DNA of 58,591 nt from Parabacteroides sp. ZJ-118 (GTDB taxonomy: Bacteria > Bacteroidota > Bacteroidia > Bacteroidales > Tannerellaceae): assembly GCF_011038785.1 (NCBI RefSeq), contig NZ_JAAKDT010000016.1, positions 1 through 58,591 of the forward strand, read 5' to 3'. Under the pieces are notes generated by a model. The model was not told where the DNA came from. It did not search any database and worked only from the letters and a program-made list of their open reading frames with translations. The position numbers and the translations under genes are program-made. Positions 1-8,700 of this stretch are shown here, piece by piece (positions within the stretch are counted from its first letter, which is position 1; each line of letters begins with the position of its first letter).

Positions 1-64
1 CAACATCGAAGTTGTCTATCAGCACATCCGGCAGGATGGCTCGTAACAATTGTTCGGGTTTCAT
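1..64 (-). CDS. transposase N-terminal fragment, cut by window edge
   Basis: A reading frame starts at ATG (64 on the minus strand) and runs open out of the window. The 21 residues seen begin MKPEQLLRAILPDV and go on to a DNFDV motif. They resemble the N-terminal region of ISAon1-type transposases of Bacteroidales, which start with an LLP...L..FDV motif. Only the first 21 codons are visible, so neither the DDE domain nor whether the element is intact can be judged. The family name is from memory of the N-terminal pattern. Confidence 0.5.
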   Translation of the reverse strand, partial: MKPEQLLRAILPDVLIDNFDV

Positions 65-160
65 GCCCCTAAGTTAATCAATATAGTTGAGAACGTCATC
101 CCCCCAACCGGAAAAATCCGCTGACCCCAACTACGCCCCTTATGGACTTTCACCACAGAT

Positions 161-180
161 GTATGACATGCCCGTCATAC
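161..180. repeat. short perfect inverted repeat beside tRNA-Arg terminator
   Basis: GTATGAC at 161-167 and GTCATAC at 174-180 form a perfect 7-base inverted repeat around six bases. It lies between the transposase start and the tRNA-Arg terminator. It may be part of the insertion-sequence end or a small hairpin; the role is unknown. Confidence 0.4.
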
Positions 181-183
181 TAC

Positions 184-213
184 AAAAAAGGGAGACCCTC
201 TTTAGAATCTCCC
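184..213 (-). terminator. rho-independent terminator of tRNA-Arg
   Basis: On the minus strand GGGAGA (213-208) pairs with TCTCCC (195-190), followed by a run of T (189-184). It lies 4 bases past the tRNA discriminator base, as expected for a single tRNA transcription unit. Confidence 0.85.
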
Positions 214-216
214 TCG

Positions 217-290
217 TGATCAGGCTGGGATTCGAACCCAGGACCCACAGCTTAGAAGGCTGTTGCTCTATCCAGCTGAGCTACCTGACC
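217..290 (-). tRNA. tRNA-Arg (anticodon TCT)
   Basis: The minus strand folds into a full cloverleaf. The acceptor stem is GGTCAGG with CCTGATC (one G-U pair), there is a D-arm with AGCTCAGCTGGATAGAGC, and the T-arm is CTGGG-TTCGAAT-CCCAG. The anticodon loop CTTCTAA gives anticodon TCT, which reads AGA and AGG. The CCA end is not encoded. A good promoter lies 5' and a terminator directly 3'. Confidence 0.95.
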
Positions 291-308
291 ATCCCAATTT
301 TCGTGGTG

Positions 309-339
309 CAAAGGTAAGGATTTTTCTTTCCCTTACAAA
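309..339 (-). promoter_or_regulatory. Bacteroidetes-type promoter of tRNA-Arg
   Basis: On the minus strand TTTG (339-336), a 19-base spacer, then TACCTTTG (316-309), matching the -33 TTTG and -7 TAnnTTTG consensus with ideal spacing. Predicted transcription start is about ten bases before the mature tRNA 5' end. Confidence 0.8.
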
Positions 340-367
340 CTTTTAGTACACTTTTTTACGTATGGGT

Positions 368-2728
368 TCAGAATGGATAACCAACAGCAAAATGCAAGGC
401 GAAATTATCCTTGAAATTAGGATGGGTTATCGCCCAACGCTTAGACTTTTTCTCTTGAGGGTTATAGGCTTTGAAGCCGGTATCCAAACGAAGCAAGAAG
501 AAATCAAAGTCCAAACGAAGTCCCAAACCATAGGAAACGGCGATCTCCTTGTAAAAACGAGAGAAATCAAAGTTTCCAGCCTTATAGCGCTCATCCGAGA
601 CATTCCGGGTCCATATGTTCCCGGCATCTATGTAAGCGGCCAATTCAAACTTCCAAAAAAGCTTCGTACGATATTCCAAGTTCAAATCCAAGCGGATATC
701 CCCCGATTGAAGCGCGAAAGAGGTCGTACTGTCAACTTCCATACTACCCGGACCTAACTCCCGCACAGACCATCCCCGGACACTATTCGCTCCACCCGAG
801 AAATAAGCACGCTCAAAAGGTAAATAGCTTGAGTTGCCATAAGCCATCCCCACTCCCACTCCTATATGGAAAGCCAACTTGTTACGACTGTCAAGCACGA
901 TCCCTTTGCTAAAATCGAAATCCAATTTCACATATTGCGCATATTCCGTACCAAATAGCTCATAATAACCGTTATCATTCTTCTTCGCTCCCGTGAGATG
1001 AGAAAAGGCACTCAACAAATTTCCCGCGATCTCGACTGACGCACGCAAGGAATGCGTGTTTCTCAAACGGTTCTGGGGAGAATAATTGCTGAAAGAATAG
1101 GTATATCCTGAACTCATGATAAAATGGTTCGTATAGTTATACAGGACCATATAATCTGGCAAGCTATTGATAAAGTCCATGTTCTTATCCGGTAAATACA
1201 CATAATTCAAATCCAAAAGCTTAAAGGTATGACGTGCCTGCGTATTCCCCCTATCTTGCCAGATATAACTCCAACCACCGGATAGAATCGCCCTCGTATA
1301 CTCCGGACGTTTTTGCAGGTTGTAACTTATTTTCGTCTCGGTTGACGCACGCAGCCGCCTACGAAAATCCGCGCTTAGGAACGGGAACAAGAAACGAGGG
1401 AACAGCAAGGATCCCTCCGCACCTAACTCCCAGTAATTACCAAAGCCATTCGCCTTATTTCCGGATAATGCCTCGTAAGCTCCTCTCACCCTCACCGAGA
1501 ACATCTCCGATCCCCGGAAGATATTCCTATGCTGATAATTCAAACTGGAGGCAAACCCATAGTCACCCGCCGAGTTGGTACCTTCCAGGTCCACTCCTAC
1601 CGTATTTATCTTCGCGGGAGAAGTGAGAATGTAGCAATCCAACTTCATCGTATCCCGCTCCTCTACTTCCGTAAAACGTATATTCACGTTCCTCAAAGCC
1701 CTTAGGGAAGCGAACGCCGAATAGGTCTGTTCTATGTCCTTCTCACTAAATAATTGCCCCGGACGGATATGGGTACTCCTCCGGAGTACGCTCGGGCGGA
1801 TGCTCTTCCCGTTCCGGCCATATACGATATTCACCCCCGCGCTGAGCATCGTATCCGTAGCCATGAAACCGGAGTCCTCTTCTACCCCTATCGGATTATA
1901 ATCGGTTAGGACCGTTACATCCTTAATATAATACTGACGATGCGGCTGATCCTCTACCGCCCCATTCGGCAACACCTTCCGGTAAGGTCTCATGTACATA
2001 TCGAGATCCACTACATTTTGGTTAAAAGAACTATCAGCGATATATCCTAAATAATCCCGGTTAAAACCATAATACCCGTTCCAGCGGAGTAAGGTCGTGA
2101 TACGTTCCCGCTCCTTATCCAATATATCCCGGTCAAATAACGTTCCTTCCTTAACTAATTGGTTATACTCTTCCTGTGAGGATCGGAACGCTGATGCCAA
2201 GGGAGAGCGGCGGGGCGCTTTCAGGTGCGCCAAACTATCAATTCTCGGATCCGGGAACTTCATCGTGTAATCGCGTATCCTATACGGATCGTTTGCCTTT
2301 ATATGATAAGTTACAACCGCCTTCTTATGGCGTGTCGTATCGATCGTCGTTGATACATCCGCATGGATATATCCTTTATTAATGTAAAAACGCTCCAGCT
2401 CCATAGCGGATTGTTCCACCAACGTCGTATCCAGCACCACGGGAGGCTCACCAATCCTACGTAACTGTTTGTTGATCCATTTCTTCTCATTCTTACCCGA
2501 CCAATCATAGACAAACAACTGCCATTTCATCAAACCAAACACCTTGAAATTCGGTTGCTGCCTAAGATAAGACCTTAAATCCGCCGACTTATAATCCTTG
2601 TTATCCGACACGATCTCCACCTTATCCAACAAATATTCCCCATCCGGCACAAACTTCGTCGTACTGCAGGAGGCTAGCAGCAGTATGACGCAGATAAAAT
2701 GGCATATACGTAGGGATCGATTCATCAT
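368..2728 (-). CDS. tamL: TamL-type Omp85 outer-membrane lipoprotein
   Basis: 786 residues. The N-terminus is a lipoprotein signal with lipobox LLASC and acylated Cys at about residue 21. POTRA-like repeats follow (about 30-400), then a C-terminal Omp85 beta-barrel (about 420-786) that ends in an aromatic residue. The surface-antigen segment includes the motif ANSVRGW. In Bacteroidetes this lipoprotein version of TamA (TamL) works with the periplasm-spanning TamB in outer-membrane biogenesis. Two adjacent ATGs (2728 and 2725) are possible starts. A longer in-frame extension to 2947 is rejected because it would overlap the divergent methyltransferase and hide the signal peptide. No tamB lies next to it: downstream are a tRNA and an insertion-sequence fragment. 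Confidence 0.88.
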   Translation of the reverse strand: MMNRSLRICHFICVILLLASCSTTKFVPDGEYLLDKVEIVSDNKDYKSADLRSYLRQQPNFKVFGLMKWQLFVYDWSGKNEKKWINKQLRRIGEPPVVLDTTLVEQSAMELERFYINKGYIHADVSTTIDTTRHKKAVVTYHIKANDPYRIRDYTMKFPDPRIDSLAHLKAPRRSPLASAFRSSQEEYNQLVKEGTLFDRDILDKERERITTLLRWNGYYGFNRDYLGYIADSSFNQNVVDLDMYMRPYRKVLPNGAVEDQPHRQYYIKDVTVLTDYNPIGVEEDSGFMATDTMLSAGVNIVYGRNGKSIRPSVLRRSTHIRPGQLFSEKDIEQTYSAFASLRALRNVNIRFTEVEERDTMKLDCYILTSPAKINTVGVDLEGTNSAGDYGFASSLNYQHRNIFRGSEMFSVRVRGAYEALSGNKANGFGNYWELGAEGSLLFPRFLFPFLSADFRRRLRASTETKISYNLQKRPEYTRAILSGGWSYIWQDRGNTQARHTFKLLDLNYVYLPDKNMDFINSLPDYMVLYNYTNHFIMSSGYTYSFSNYSPQNRLRNTHSLRASVEIAGNLLSAFSHLTGAKKNDNGYYELFGTEYAQYVKLDFDFSKGIVLDSRNKLAFHIGVGVGMAYGNSSYLPFERAYFSGGANSVRGWSVRELGPGSMEVDSTTSFALQSGDIRLDLNLEYRTKLFWKFELAAYIDAGNIWTRNVSDERYKAGNFDFSRFYKEIAVSYGLGLRLDFDFFLLRLDTGFKAYNPQEKKSKRWAITHPNFKDNFALHFAVGYPF

Positions 2729-2777
2729 TCCAAGCTTTTTACGATCGCGAATGTACTGGAATTTAAAGAATTTACCG

Positions 2778-2785
2778 TACTTTTG
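2778..2785 (+). promoter_or_regulatory. -7 promoter element of RNA methyltransferase gene
   Basis: TACTTTTG matches TAnnTTTG. It lies 20 bases before the ATG at 2805, giving a short leader. The -33 element is weak. Confidence 0.6.
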
Positions 2786-2804
2786 TTTTGTAAAAAGAAC
2801 TAAG

Positions 2805-3572
2805 ATGCTAAGCAGGGCCAAAGTCAAATACATCCGTTCTCTGGAATTAAAGAAATTCAGGAATGAAAACAATGTTTTTGTAGCTGAAGGAAATAAGTTG
2901 GTAGCCGATATGTTACCGGCCTTTGAATGTGAGCTACTGATAGCCAAACCATCATGGATGGCTACACAAGGCGATATTCCGGCGAAGGAGTTATTGGTAG
3001 CGGAAGAAGATGATATTCGTAAAGCCAGCTTCCTAAAAAATCCTCAAGATGTACTCGCGATCTTTAAACGCCCCAATTGGGATATAACGGGAATAACGCC
3101 GGAAAAGGAGCTTGTTCTTGCCTTAGACGGAATCCAAGATCCGGGCAACTTGGGTACGATCATCCGGATAGCGGACTGGTTCGGTATTTCCCATATCGTA
3201 TGCAGCAAAGATACCGCCGATGTTTTCAGTCCCAAAGCCGTACAAGCCACCATGGGTGCGCTCGCCCACGTAAAAATACATTACACCGATCTGGAAATGT
3301 TCTTACAGGCCCAGTCAGCCCAAGCCATACCTTTATACGGCACTTTCCTTGATGGGGAAAACTTATATGAGAAAAACTTATCCGAAAACGGTATCTTGAT
3401 AATGGGTAATGAAGGAAATGGAATACGTCCCCCCATCGAGGCTTTTGTAAACGAGAAATTGTATATCCCGAACTATCCGGAAGGGAGAGACTCCTCAGAG
3501 TCGCTCAATGTGGCCATCGCCACCGCCGTAGTCTGTGCCGAGTTTCGCAGACGCCAGGGGAATACCGCATAA
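2805..3572 (+). CDS. TrmH/SpoU-family RNA 2'-O-ribose methyltransferase
   Basis: 255 residues starting MLSRAKVKYI. An N-terminal substrate-binding region with FVAEGNKLVADML (about 20-35) is followed by the SPOUT knot domain: DGIQDPGNLGTIIR (motif 1), NEGNGI (motif 2) and SLNVAIATAV (motif 3). These are the SAM-binding and catalytic motifs of the SpoU class, which methylate 2'-OH of rRNA or tRNA. Which RNA is modified cannot be told; RlmB or TsnR-like annotation is possible. The start at 2805 is chosen because a promoter element ends at 2785 and upstream codons lack family similarity. The 3' end overlaps a convergent small gene by 78 bases. Confidence 0.93.
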   Translation: MLSRAKVKYIRSLELKKFRNENNVFVAEGNKLVADMLPAFECELLIAKPSWMATQGDIPAKELLVAEEDDIRKASFLKNPQDVLAIFKRPNWDITGITPEKELVLALDGIQDPGNLGTIIRIADWFGISHIVCSKDTADVFSPKAVQATMGALAHVKIHYTDLEMFLQAQSAQAIPLYGTFLDGENLYEKNLSENGILIMGNEGNGIRPPIEAFVNEKLYIPNYPEGRDSSESLNVAIATAVVCAEFRRRQGNTA

Positions 3573-3824
3573 ACGGTATATATGGACAGAACATCCCGGC
3601 GTGATCTTTTCAGTTAATGCCGGCCAGGATCTCATGACCTGCTTAAAACCAATCGTCGGTTCCGAGGAAAGGACCGGCACTAGCGCTCCATCATAAAAAG
3701 CGGTTCCGGCGATCTCCTCATTCAACGGATAAACACCACGAAACACACCGTTATCATCCAGTTCGATATAATGCATACGATAGACCTGCTTCCACCAAAC
3801 GTAATGAGCGGCAATTCTTCTCAT
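3495..3824 (-). CDS. conserved small protein of unknown function
   Basis: 109 residues beginning MRRIAAHYVWW. It has aromatic- and acid-rich segments (MHYIELDDNGVF, GTAFYDGALVPVLSS) and no signal peptide or membrane segment. It is the last gene of the dksA-like, lspA, DUF4296 run, 21 bases after the DUF4296 stop. The pattern looks like a small conserved Bacteroidales family, but I cannot name it. Its last 26 codons lie antisense to the end of the RNA methyltransferase gene, so either the two 3' ends really overlap or this C-terminus is a read-through extension. Confidence 0.7.
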   Translation of the reverse strand: MRRIAAHYVWWKQVYRMHYIELDDNGVFRGVYPLNEEIAGTAFYDGALVPVLSSEPTIGFKQVMRSWPALTEKITPGCSVHIYRLCGIPLASAKLGTDYGGGDGHIERL

Positions 3825-3845
3825 AGGTACAATAAAACAGAGATA

Positions 3846-4631
3846 TTACTTTACAGAATCCTTCGGTAATCCGGCCAGTTCCTTACCATAGTTGTATTTC
3901 ATCAAGCTTAAGCTATCTATATACACCTTATAATAAGTCGTATCCGTATTATCCATACGGATATATCCAAATACACGCTTTACTTTCTTAGTCGGTATAG
4001 TCTTTAAGATCGTCTCGTGATATCCATCTTTCGTGATCTTACTATTCACCGTCAAGGTCGTATCACCCTGGTCCGCGCTTAAACGCACCTCCGGTGTATA
4101 AGTCATTTTGTCATTCAATCCCCAGACACGCGTACCCAACACAAAACTACTGCCCGAGGAATAATTCGTTTCCGGACGTATATCGAAAGTCACCCCATTA
4201 AATACAGCGGTAGGAGACAAGGTCATATAAGAACGGCGGGGCCAAATATCCACGGAATCCCGGTTCGATACCGGCGCGGCGTCTGCCTGTACATCCCCTA
4301 AGTCATTGATCCGTTTATTAAGATCGGCCAAGACCCGGTTGTAGACCTTCATGTAAATATCCAAGTTACGGCCGTACCACACCAACGAGCTATCATACAC
4401 CGCTTGTGTAATATCATGCTTACGGAATACGGATTCATACAAGGCCAGCTTCATGGTATCGGATTTATACGCGTTATAATCCACATTTACCAAGGCCTCG
4501 GCCAGCAACATATCCGTTAAGACACGCTGCATCTTTTTCTCCGACAGAATACCATCCGGAACCTTACTACATGCCGATAGCAACGTCGTGACCAATAAAG
4601 CCATACCATATATCCGCAATTTTTTCCGCAT
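3846..4631 (-). CDS. DUF4296 lipoprotein
   Basis: 261 residues. A signal peptide with lipobox LLSAC puts the acylated Cys near residue 21. The DUF4296 region follows (about 25-115): residues VPDGILSEKKMQRVLTDMLL then a DYNAYKSDTM segment and YNRVLADLNKRI. The C-terminal half (about 130-250) looks beta-rich. DUF4296 proteins are Bacteroidetes envelope lipoproteins without known function. It starts one base after the lspA stop, so it is probably translated from the same message as lipoprotein signal peptidase, which would process it. Confidence 0.85.
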   Translation of the reverse strand: MRKKLRIYGMALLVTTLLSACSKVPDGILSEKKMQRVLTDMLLAEALVNVDYNAYKSDTMKLALYESVFRKHDITQAVYDSSLVWYGRNLDIYMKVYNRVLADLNKRINDLGDVQADAAPVSNRDSVDIWPRRSYMTLSPTAVFNGVTFDIRPETNYSSGSSFVLGTRVWGLNDKMTYTPEVRLSADQGDTTLTVNSKITKDGYHETILKTIPTKKVKRVFGYIRMDNTDTTYYKVYIDSLSLMKYNYGKELAGLPKDSVK

Positions 4632-5249
4632 TTATTTCTCCTCTTTCGAAAGACTAGCCGACAAGGTATGCCGGTAAAACAGTAACAAAAGGAAAACTCC
4701 CACGCAAATCGCCGAGTCCGCCAAATTAAAGATCGGGCGGAAGAAAACGAACTCCTGTCCACCCCAGATCGGAACCCAATCGGGGAATACGGTCTCTATC
4801 AATGGGAAATAGAACATATCTACCACCTTCCCATGCAACCACGAGGCATAACCACCTCCCTCCGGCATAAAAGTAGCGAGTTGCCCAAAACTGTGGTCAA
4901 AGATCACGCCATAGAACACCGAGTCGATTATATTGCCCACAGCCCCCGCAAAAACCAATGATATACAGGCAATAAAACCGAATTTATAATTCTCTTTAAC
5001 CAGCCTATACAAATAATACCCGATAAACAATACAGCCACGATACGGAATAGGGAAAGGAACAGTTTCCCAATCACCTCTATCCCGAACGCCATACCCGGA
5101 TTCTCGGTAAAATAAAGATAAAACCACGGAGTTATCTCTATACTCTCATGCAACTGCATATGGGTCTTAATCCATATCTTCAGCGTTTGGTCAAGAAGAA
5201 GGAGCAGTATTATGATTAACACTGCTCCCCAACCTTTGGAATATCTCAT
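4632..5249 (-). CDS. lspA: lipoprotein signal peptidase (signal peptidase II)
   Basis: 205 residues with four predicted membrane helices. It cleaves prolipoprotein signal peptides at the lipobox in the inner membrane. The family motifs are FTENPGMAFG (about 47-56), GAVGNIID (102-109), VVDM with the likely catalytic Asp144, and FNLADSAI with Asp178. About 30 residues (113-141) are inserted between the GNxxD motif and the first catalytic Asp compared with E. coli LspA, a layout I believe is common in Bacteroidetes. The gene abuts the dksA-like gene upstream and the DUF4296 lipoprotein downstream. Confidence 0.95.
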   Translation of the reverse strand: MRYSKGWGAVLIIILLLLLDQTLKIWIKTHMQLHESIEITPWFYLYFTENPGMAFGIEVIGKLFLSLFRIVAVLFIGYYLYRLVKENYKFGFIACISLVFAGAVGNIIDSVFYGVIFDHSFGQLATFMPEGGGYASWLHGKVVDMFYFPLIETVFPDWVPIWGGQEFVFFRPIFNLADSAICVGVFLLLLFYRHTLSASLSKEEK

Positions 5250-5630
5250 TTACCTCGCGCCTCCCTGTTTTGCTTCGATACTTAAGGTCGCATGAGGCAC
5301 GGCACGTAGCCTTTCTTTCGGGATCAATTTACCGGTCTCCCGGCAAATGCCGTAGGTCTTATTCTCGATACGGATCAAAGCGGCCTGCAAATTCTGGATG
5401 AATTTCATCTGGCGTTGCGCCAAACGACCCGCTTCCTCCTTCGATAATGTAGAGGCTCCTTCCTCCAGCACCTTGAATGTAGGAGACGTATCAGCCACGT
5501 CGTTACCGTCGGAATTCGTAACTCCGGATCGCAAAAGATCGTAATCCCTCTTGGCGATTTCCAGCTTCTCTAATATAATAGCGCGGAACTCCTCGAGCTC
5601 AGCGTCTGAATATCTCGTCTTCTCTGCCAT
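5250..5630 (-). CDS. TraR/DksA-family protein lacking the zinc cysteines
   Basis: 126 residues beginning MAEKTRYSDAEL. A long coiled-coil region (about 8-90) is followed by the C-terminal zinc-finger-like motif YGICRETGKLIPKERLRAVP. Of the four zinc cysteines of classical DksA only Cys96 remains; the others are Glu/Thr/Gly or Ser/Ala positions. DksA-like proteins bind the RNA polymerase secondary channel and modulate rRNA and stress promoters with ppGpp; a zinc-free version may use other stabilising contacts. The start at 5630 is chosen over an in-frame upstream ATG at 5672 because family similarity begins at MAEK. First gene of the lspA operon. Confidence 0.9.
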   Translation of the reverse strand: MAEKTRYSDAELEEFRAIILEKLEIAKRDYDLLRSGVTNSDGNDVADTSPTFKVLEEGASTLSKEEAGRLAQRQMKFIQNLQAALIRIENKTYGICRETGKLIPKERLRAVPHATLSIEAKQGGAR

Positions 5631-5726
5631 GGTTCTAAAAAAATTTGGGTTCAAAAATTGTTCAACTATCAATCAAAAAGAAGAATTAAGAATGAATATA
5701 AGATCCTATCACTTCCTCCTTGCATG

Positions 5727-5734
5727 CAAAGATA
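5727..5734 (-). promoter_or_regulatory. -7 promoter element of dksA-like/lspA operon
   Basis: TATCTTTG on the minus strand matches TAnnTTTG. It would give a leader of about 90 bases before the dksA-like start at 5630. It sits between that gene and the end of ileS. Confidence 0.6.
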
Positions 5735-5797
5735 ATATAATTATCGATTCCCCTATATTTCATTCCTAATGCTTCCGCGGCAAATGCTATTCTATTT

Positions 5798-8700
5798 TTA
5801 AGCTTTCTCGATCTTCACGGACAACTTAAAGTCCTCGAAATCGAGTTCCGTAGCGTCGCTGATCGCGTTATCCATGATTTCGATCGATTCCGCCAATACT
5901 TGGTTAGCGATATAATCCTTATACTCATGGATCGCCTCATCCATCTCCTCGCAAGAAAGCATAGATACATAGATCTTATCCGTTATATCGAAACCGCTGC
6001 TCTTGCGCAAGTTCTGGATACGATTCACCAACTCACGGGCCAAGCCCTCCTTACGCAAGTCCTCGGTTACGGTAATATCCAAAGCGACGGTCAAGCGACC
6101 TTCATTAGCGACCAACCAACCCGGGATATCCTCAGAGATGATCTCTACATCCGTACGCTCCAAAACAGCCTCCCGTCCATCTACCATCAAGGTAAACGTT
6201 CCGGCTTTCTCGAAAGCGTTGATATCCTCTTGGCTCATCGTTTGGATCGTAGCGGCCAATGCCTTCATGATCTTTCCGTAGCGCGGGCCCAACTTCTTAA
6301 AGTCCGGTTTGATCTTTTTCACCAAGATGCCTGCCGTATTATCCACGAACTTCAGCTCCTTCACGTTCACCTCGTTCAAGACCAGGTTCTTCACGGCCTC
6401 GATACTCTCCTGTTGATGAGCGTCTATGACCGGGAGCATTATCGTCTGCAGCGGCTGGCGCACCTTGATATTCACCTTACGGCGAAGAGCCAATACCATA
6501 GAAGAAACATCTTGAGCCACTTGCATACGCTCTTCCAGACGCTTGTCGATCTTAGACGCGTCGTAAACCGGAAAATCGGACAAGTGTACGGACTCAACGT
6601 GCTCACGCCCCGTAACAGCGATCAAGTCCAAGAATAACTGATCAGAATAGAACGGAGCGATCGGAGCCATCAACTTAGCCACCGTTTCCAAACAGGTATA
6701 TAAAGTCTGGTAAGCGGACAACTTGTCCTCCGTCATGCCACCCCCCCAGAAACGACGACGATTCAGGCGCACATACCAGTTACTCAAGTTATCATTTACG
6801 AAATCAGAGATAGCACGTCCGGCACGAGTCGGCTCATAAGCCTCCAAGTAGTCATCCACATCCTTCACCAAGCTATTCAACAGAGAAAGGATCCAACGAT
6901 CGATCTCCGGACGCTTACTCCATTCCACATCCGGATCGGAGTAATCGAAGCCATCCACGTTCGCGTATAACGCGAAGAATGAATAGGTATTATACAATGT
7001 ACCGAAGAACTTACGGCGAACTTCCTCGACACCATCGATATCAAACTTAATATTATCCCAGGGTGAAGCGTTCGTGATCATATACCAACGCAACGGGTCG
7101 GAACCATATTTTTCGATCGTAGAGAATGGATCTACGGCGTTACCCAAACGCTTGGACATCTTGTTCCCGCTCTTATCCAATACCAGACCGTTAGACACGA
7201 CAGCCTTGTATGCCACACTATCAAAGATCATGGTGCCCAAGGCATGCAAGGTGAAGAACCAACCGCGCGTCTGGTCAACACCCTCGGCGATAAAGTCCGC
7301 CGGATAGATCTGACGATTATCGAACTCCTTCAAGTTCTCAAACGGATAGTGGATTTGGGCATAAGGCATAGCGCCGGAGTCAAACCATACGTCGATCAAG
7401 TCCGTCTCACGCTTCATAGGCTTGCCAGAAGCGGAAACCAAGATAATATCATCCACATACGGACGGTGCAAATCGATCTTCTCATAGTTCTCCTTCGTAT
7501 AATCACCCGGAGCGAAATCCTTGTAAGGGTTAGACTCCATAAAGCCGGCCTTCACGGATTTCTCGATCTCACCAAACAACTCTACCACGGAACCGATGCA
7601 CTTCTCCTCGCTACCGTCTTCCGTACGCCAGATAGGTAATGGAGTACCCCAATAACGACTGCGACTCAAGTTCCAGTCTTGCAAGTTCTCCAGCCATTTG
7701 CCAAAACGCCCTGTACCCGTACTTTGCGGCTTCCAGTTGATCGTATTGTTCAACTCGATCATACGCTCACGGCAAGCGGTCGTGCGGATAAACCAGCTAT
7801 CCAACGGATAATACAATACCGGTTTATCGGTACGCCAGCAATGCGGGTAATTGTGGACATGTTTCTCAATCTTGAACACCCGGTTCTGGGCCTTCAACAT
7901 CATGCAGAGCTCAATATCCAATGTCTCATCTTTATCCGTCTTCGTATCATCGTAGGCGTTCTTCACGAATTTCCCTTGCCATGGATCATAATCAGAGGCG
8001 TTCATACAATTTTGCACAAACTCCGGAGCCAGGTCTTCCAGCTTATAGAACTTACCGGTCATATCCACCATAGGGCGCATATTCCCATCTTTATCCTGCA
8101 TCATCAAAGGTGGGACCCCGAATGTTTTCGCCACACGGTTATCGTCCGCACCAAACGTCGGCGCGATATGTACGATACCCGTACCATCCTCTGTCGTAAC
8201 GAAATCACCCGTGATCACACGGAAAGCACCTTCACCCGGATTTACCCATGGAATCAATTGCTCATATTTCATACCGGCCAACTCGGCACCCTTCCACTCA
8301 CCTACCACGCTGAAAGGAACCAGCTTGTCACCCGGCTTGTAATCAGACAAAGAAAGCTCCGCGGCTTTCGGATTGAAATAAGCTGACAATAAATCCTTCG
8401 CTATAACAGCAGTCATCGGGATACCCGTATAAGGGTTATAAGTCTGTACAGCCAGATAAGTAATATTCGGGCCTACGCAAAGCGCCGTATTGGAAGGCAA
8501 CGTCCAGGGAGTCGTTGTCCATGCCAAGAAATAAGGATCGCCGAATTGCGCCATCTCCGGTTTCGGGTCCAATATATGGAATTGCGCCGTACAAGTCGTA
8601 TCCTTCACGTCACGGTAGCAACCCGGTTGGTTCAACTCATGCGTGCTCAGGCCTGTACCCGCGGCGGGAGAATACGGTTGGATCGTATAACCTTTATATA

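Noticed and set aside
2729-2947. N-terminal extension of TamL
   Set aside because: It would overlap the divergent methyltransferase gene and bury the lipoprotein signal peptide.
7679-8386. Open frame of 235 codons antisense to ileS
   Set aside because: Shadow of ileS, which is certain from its motifs; no start site or known domain.
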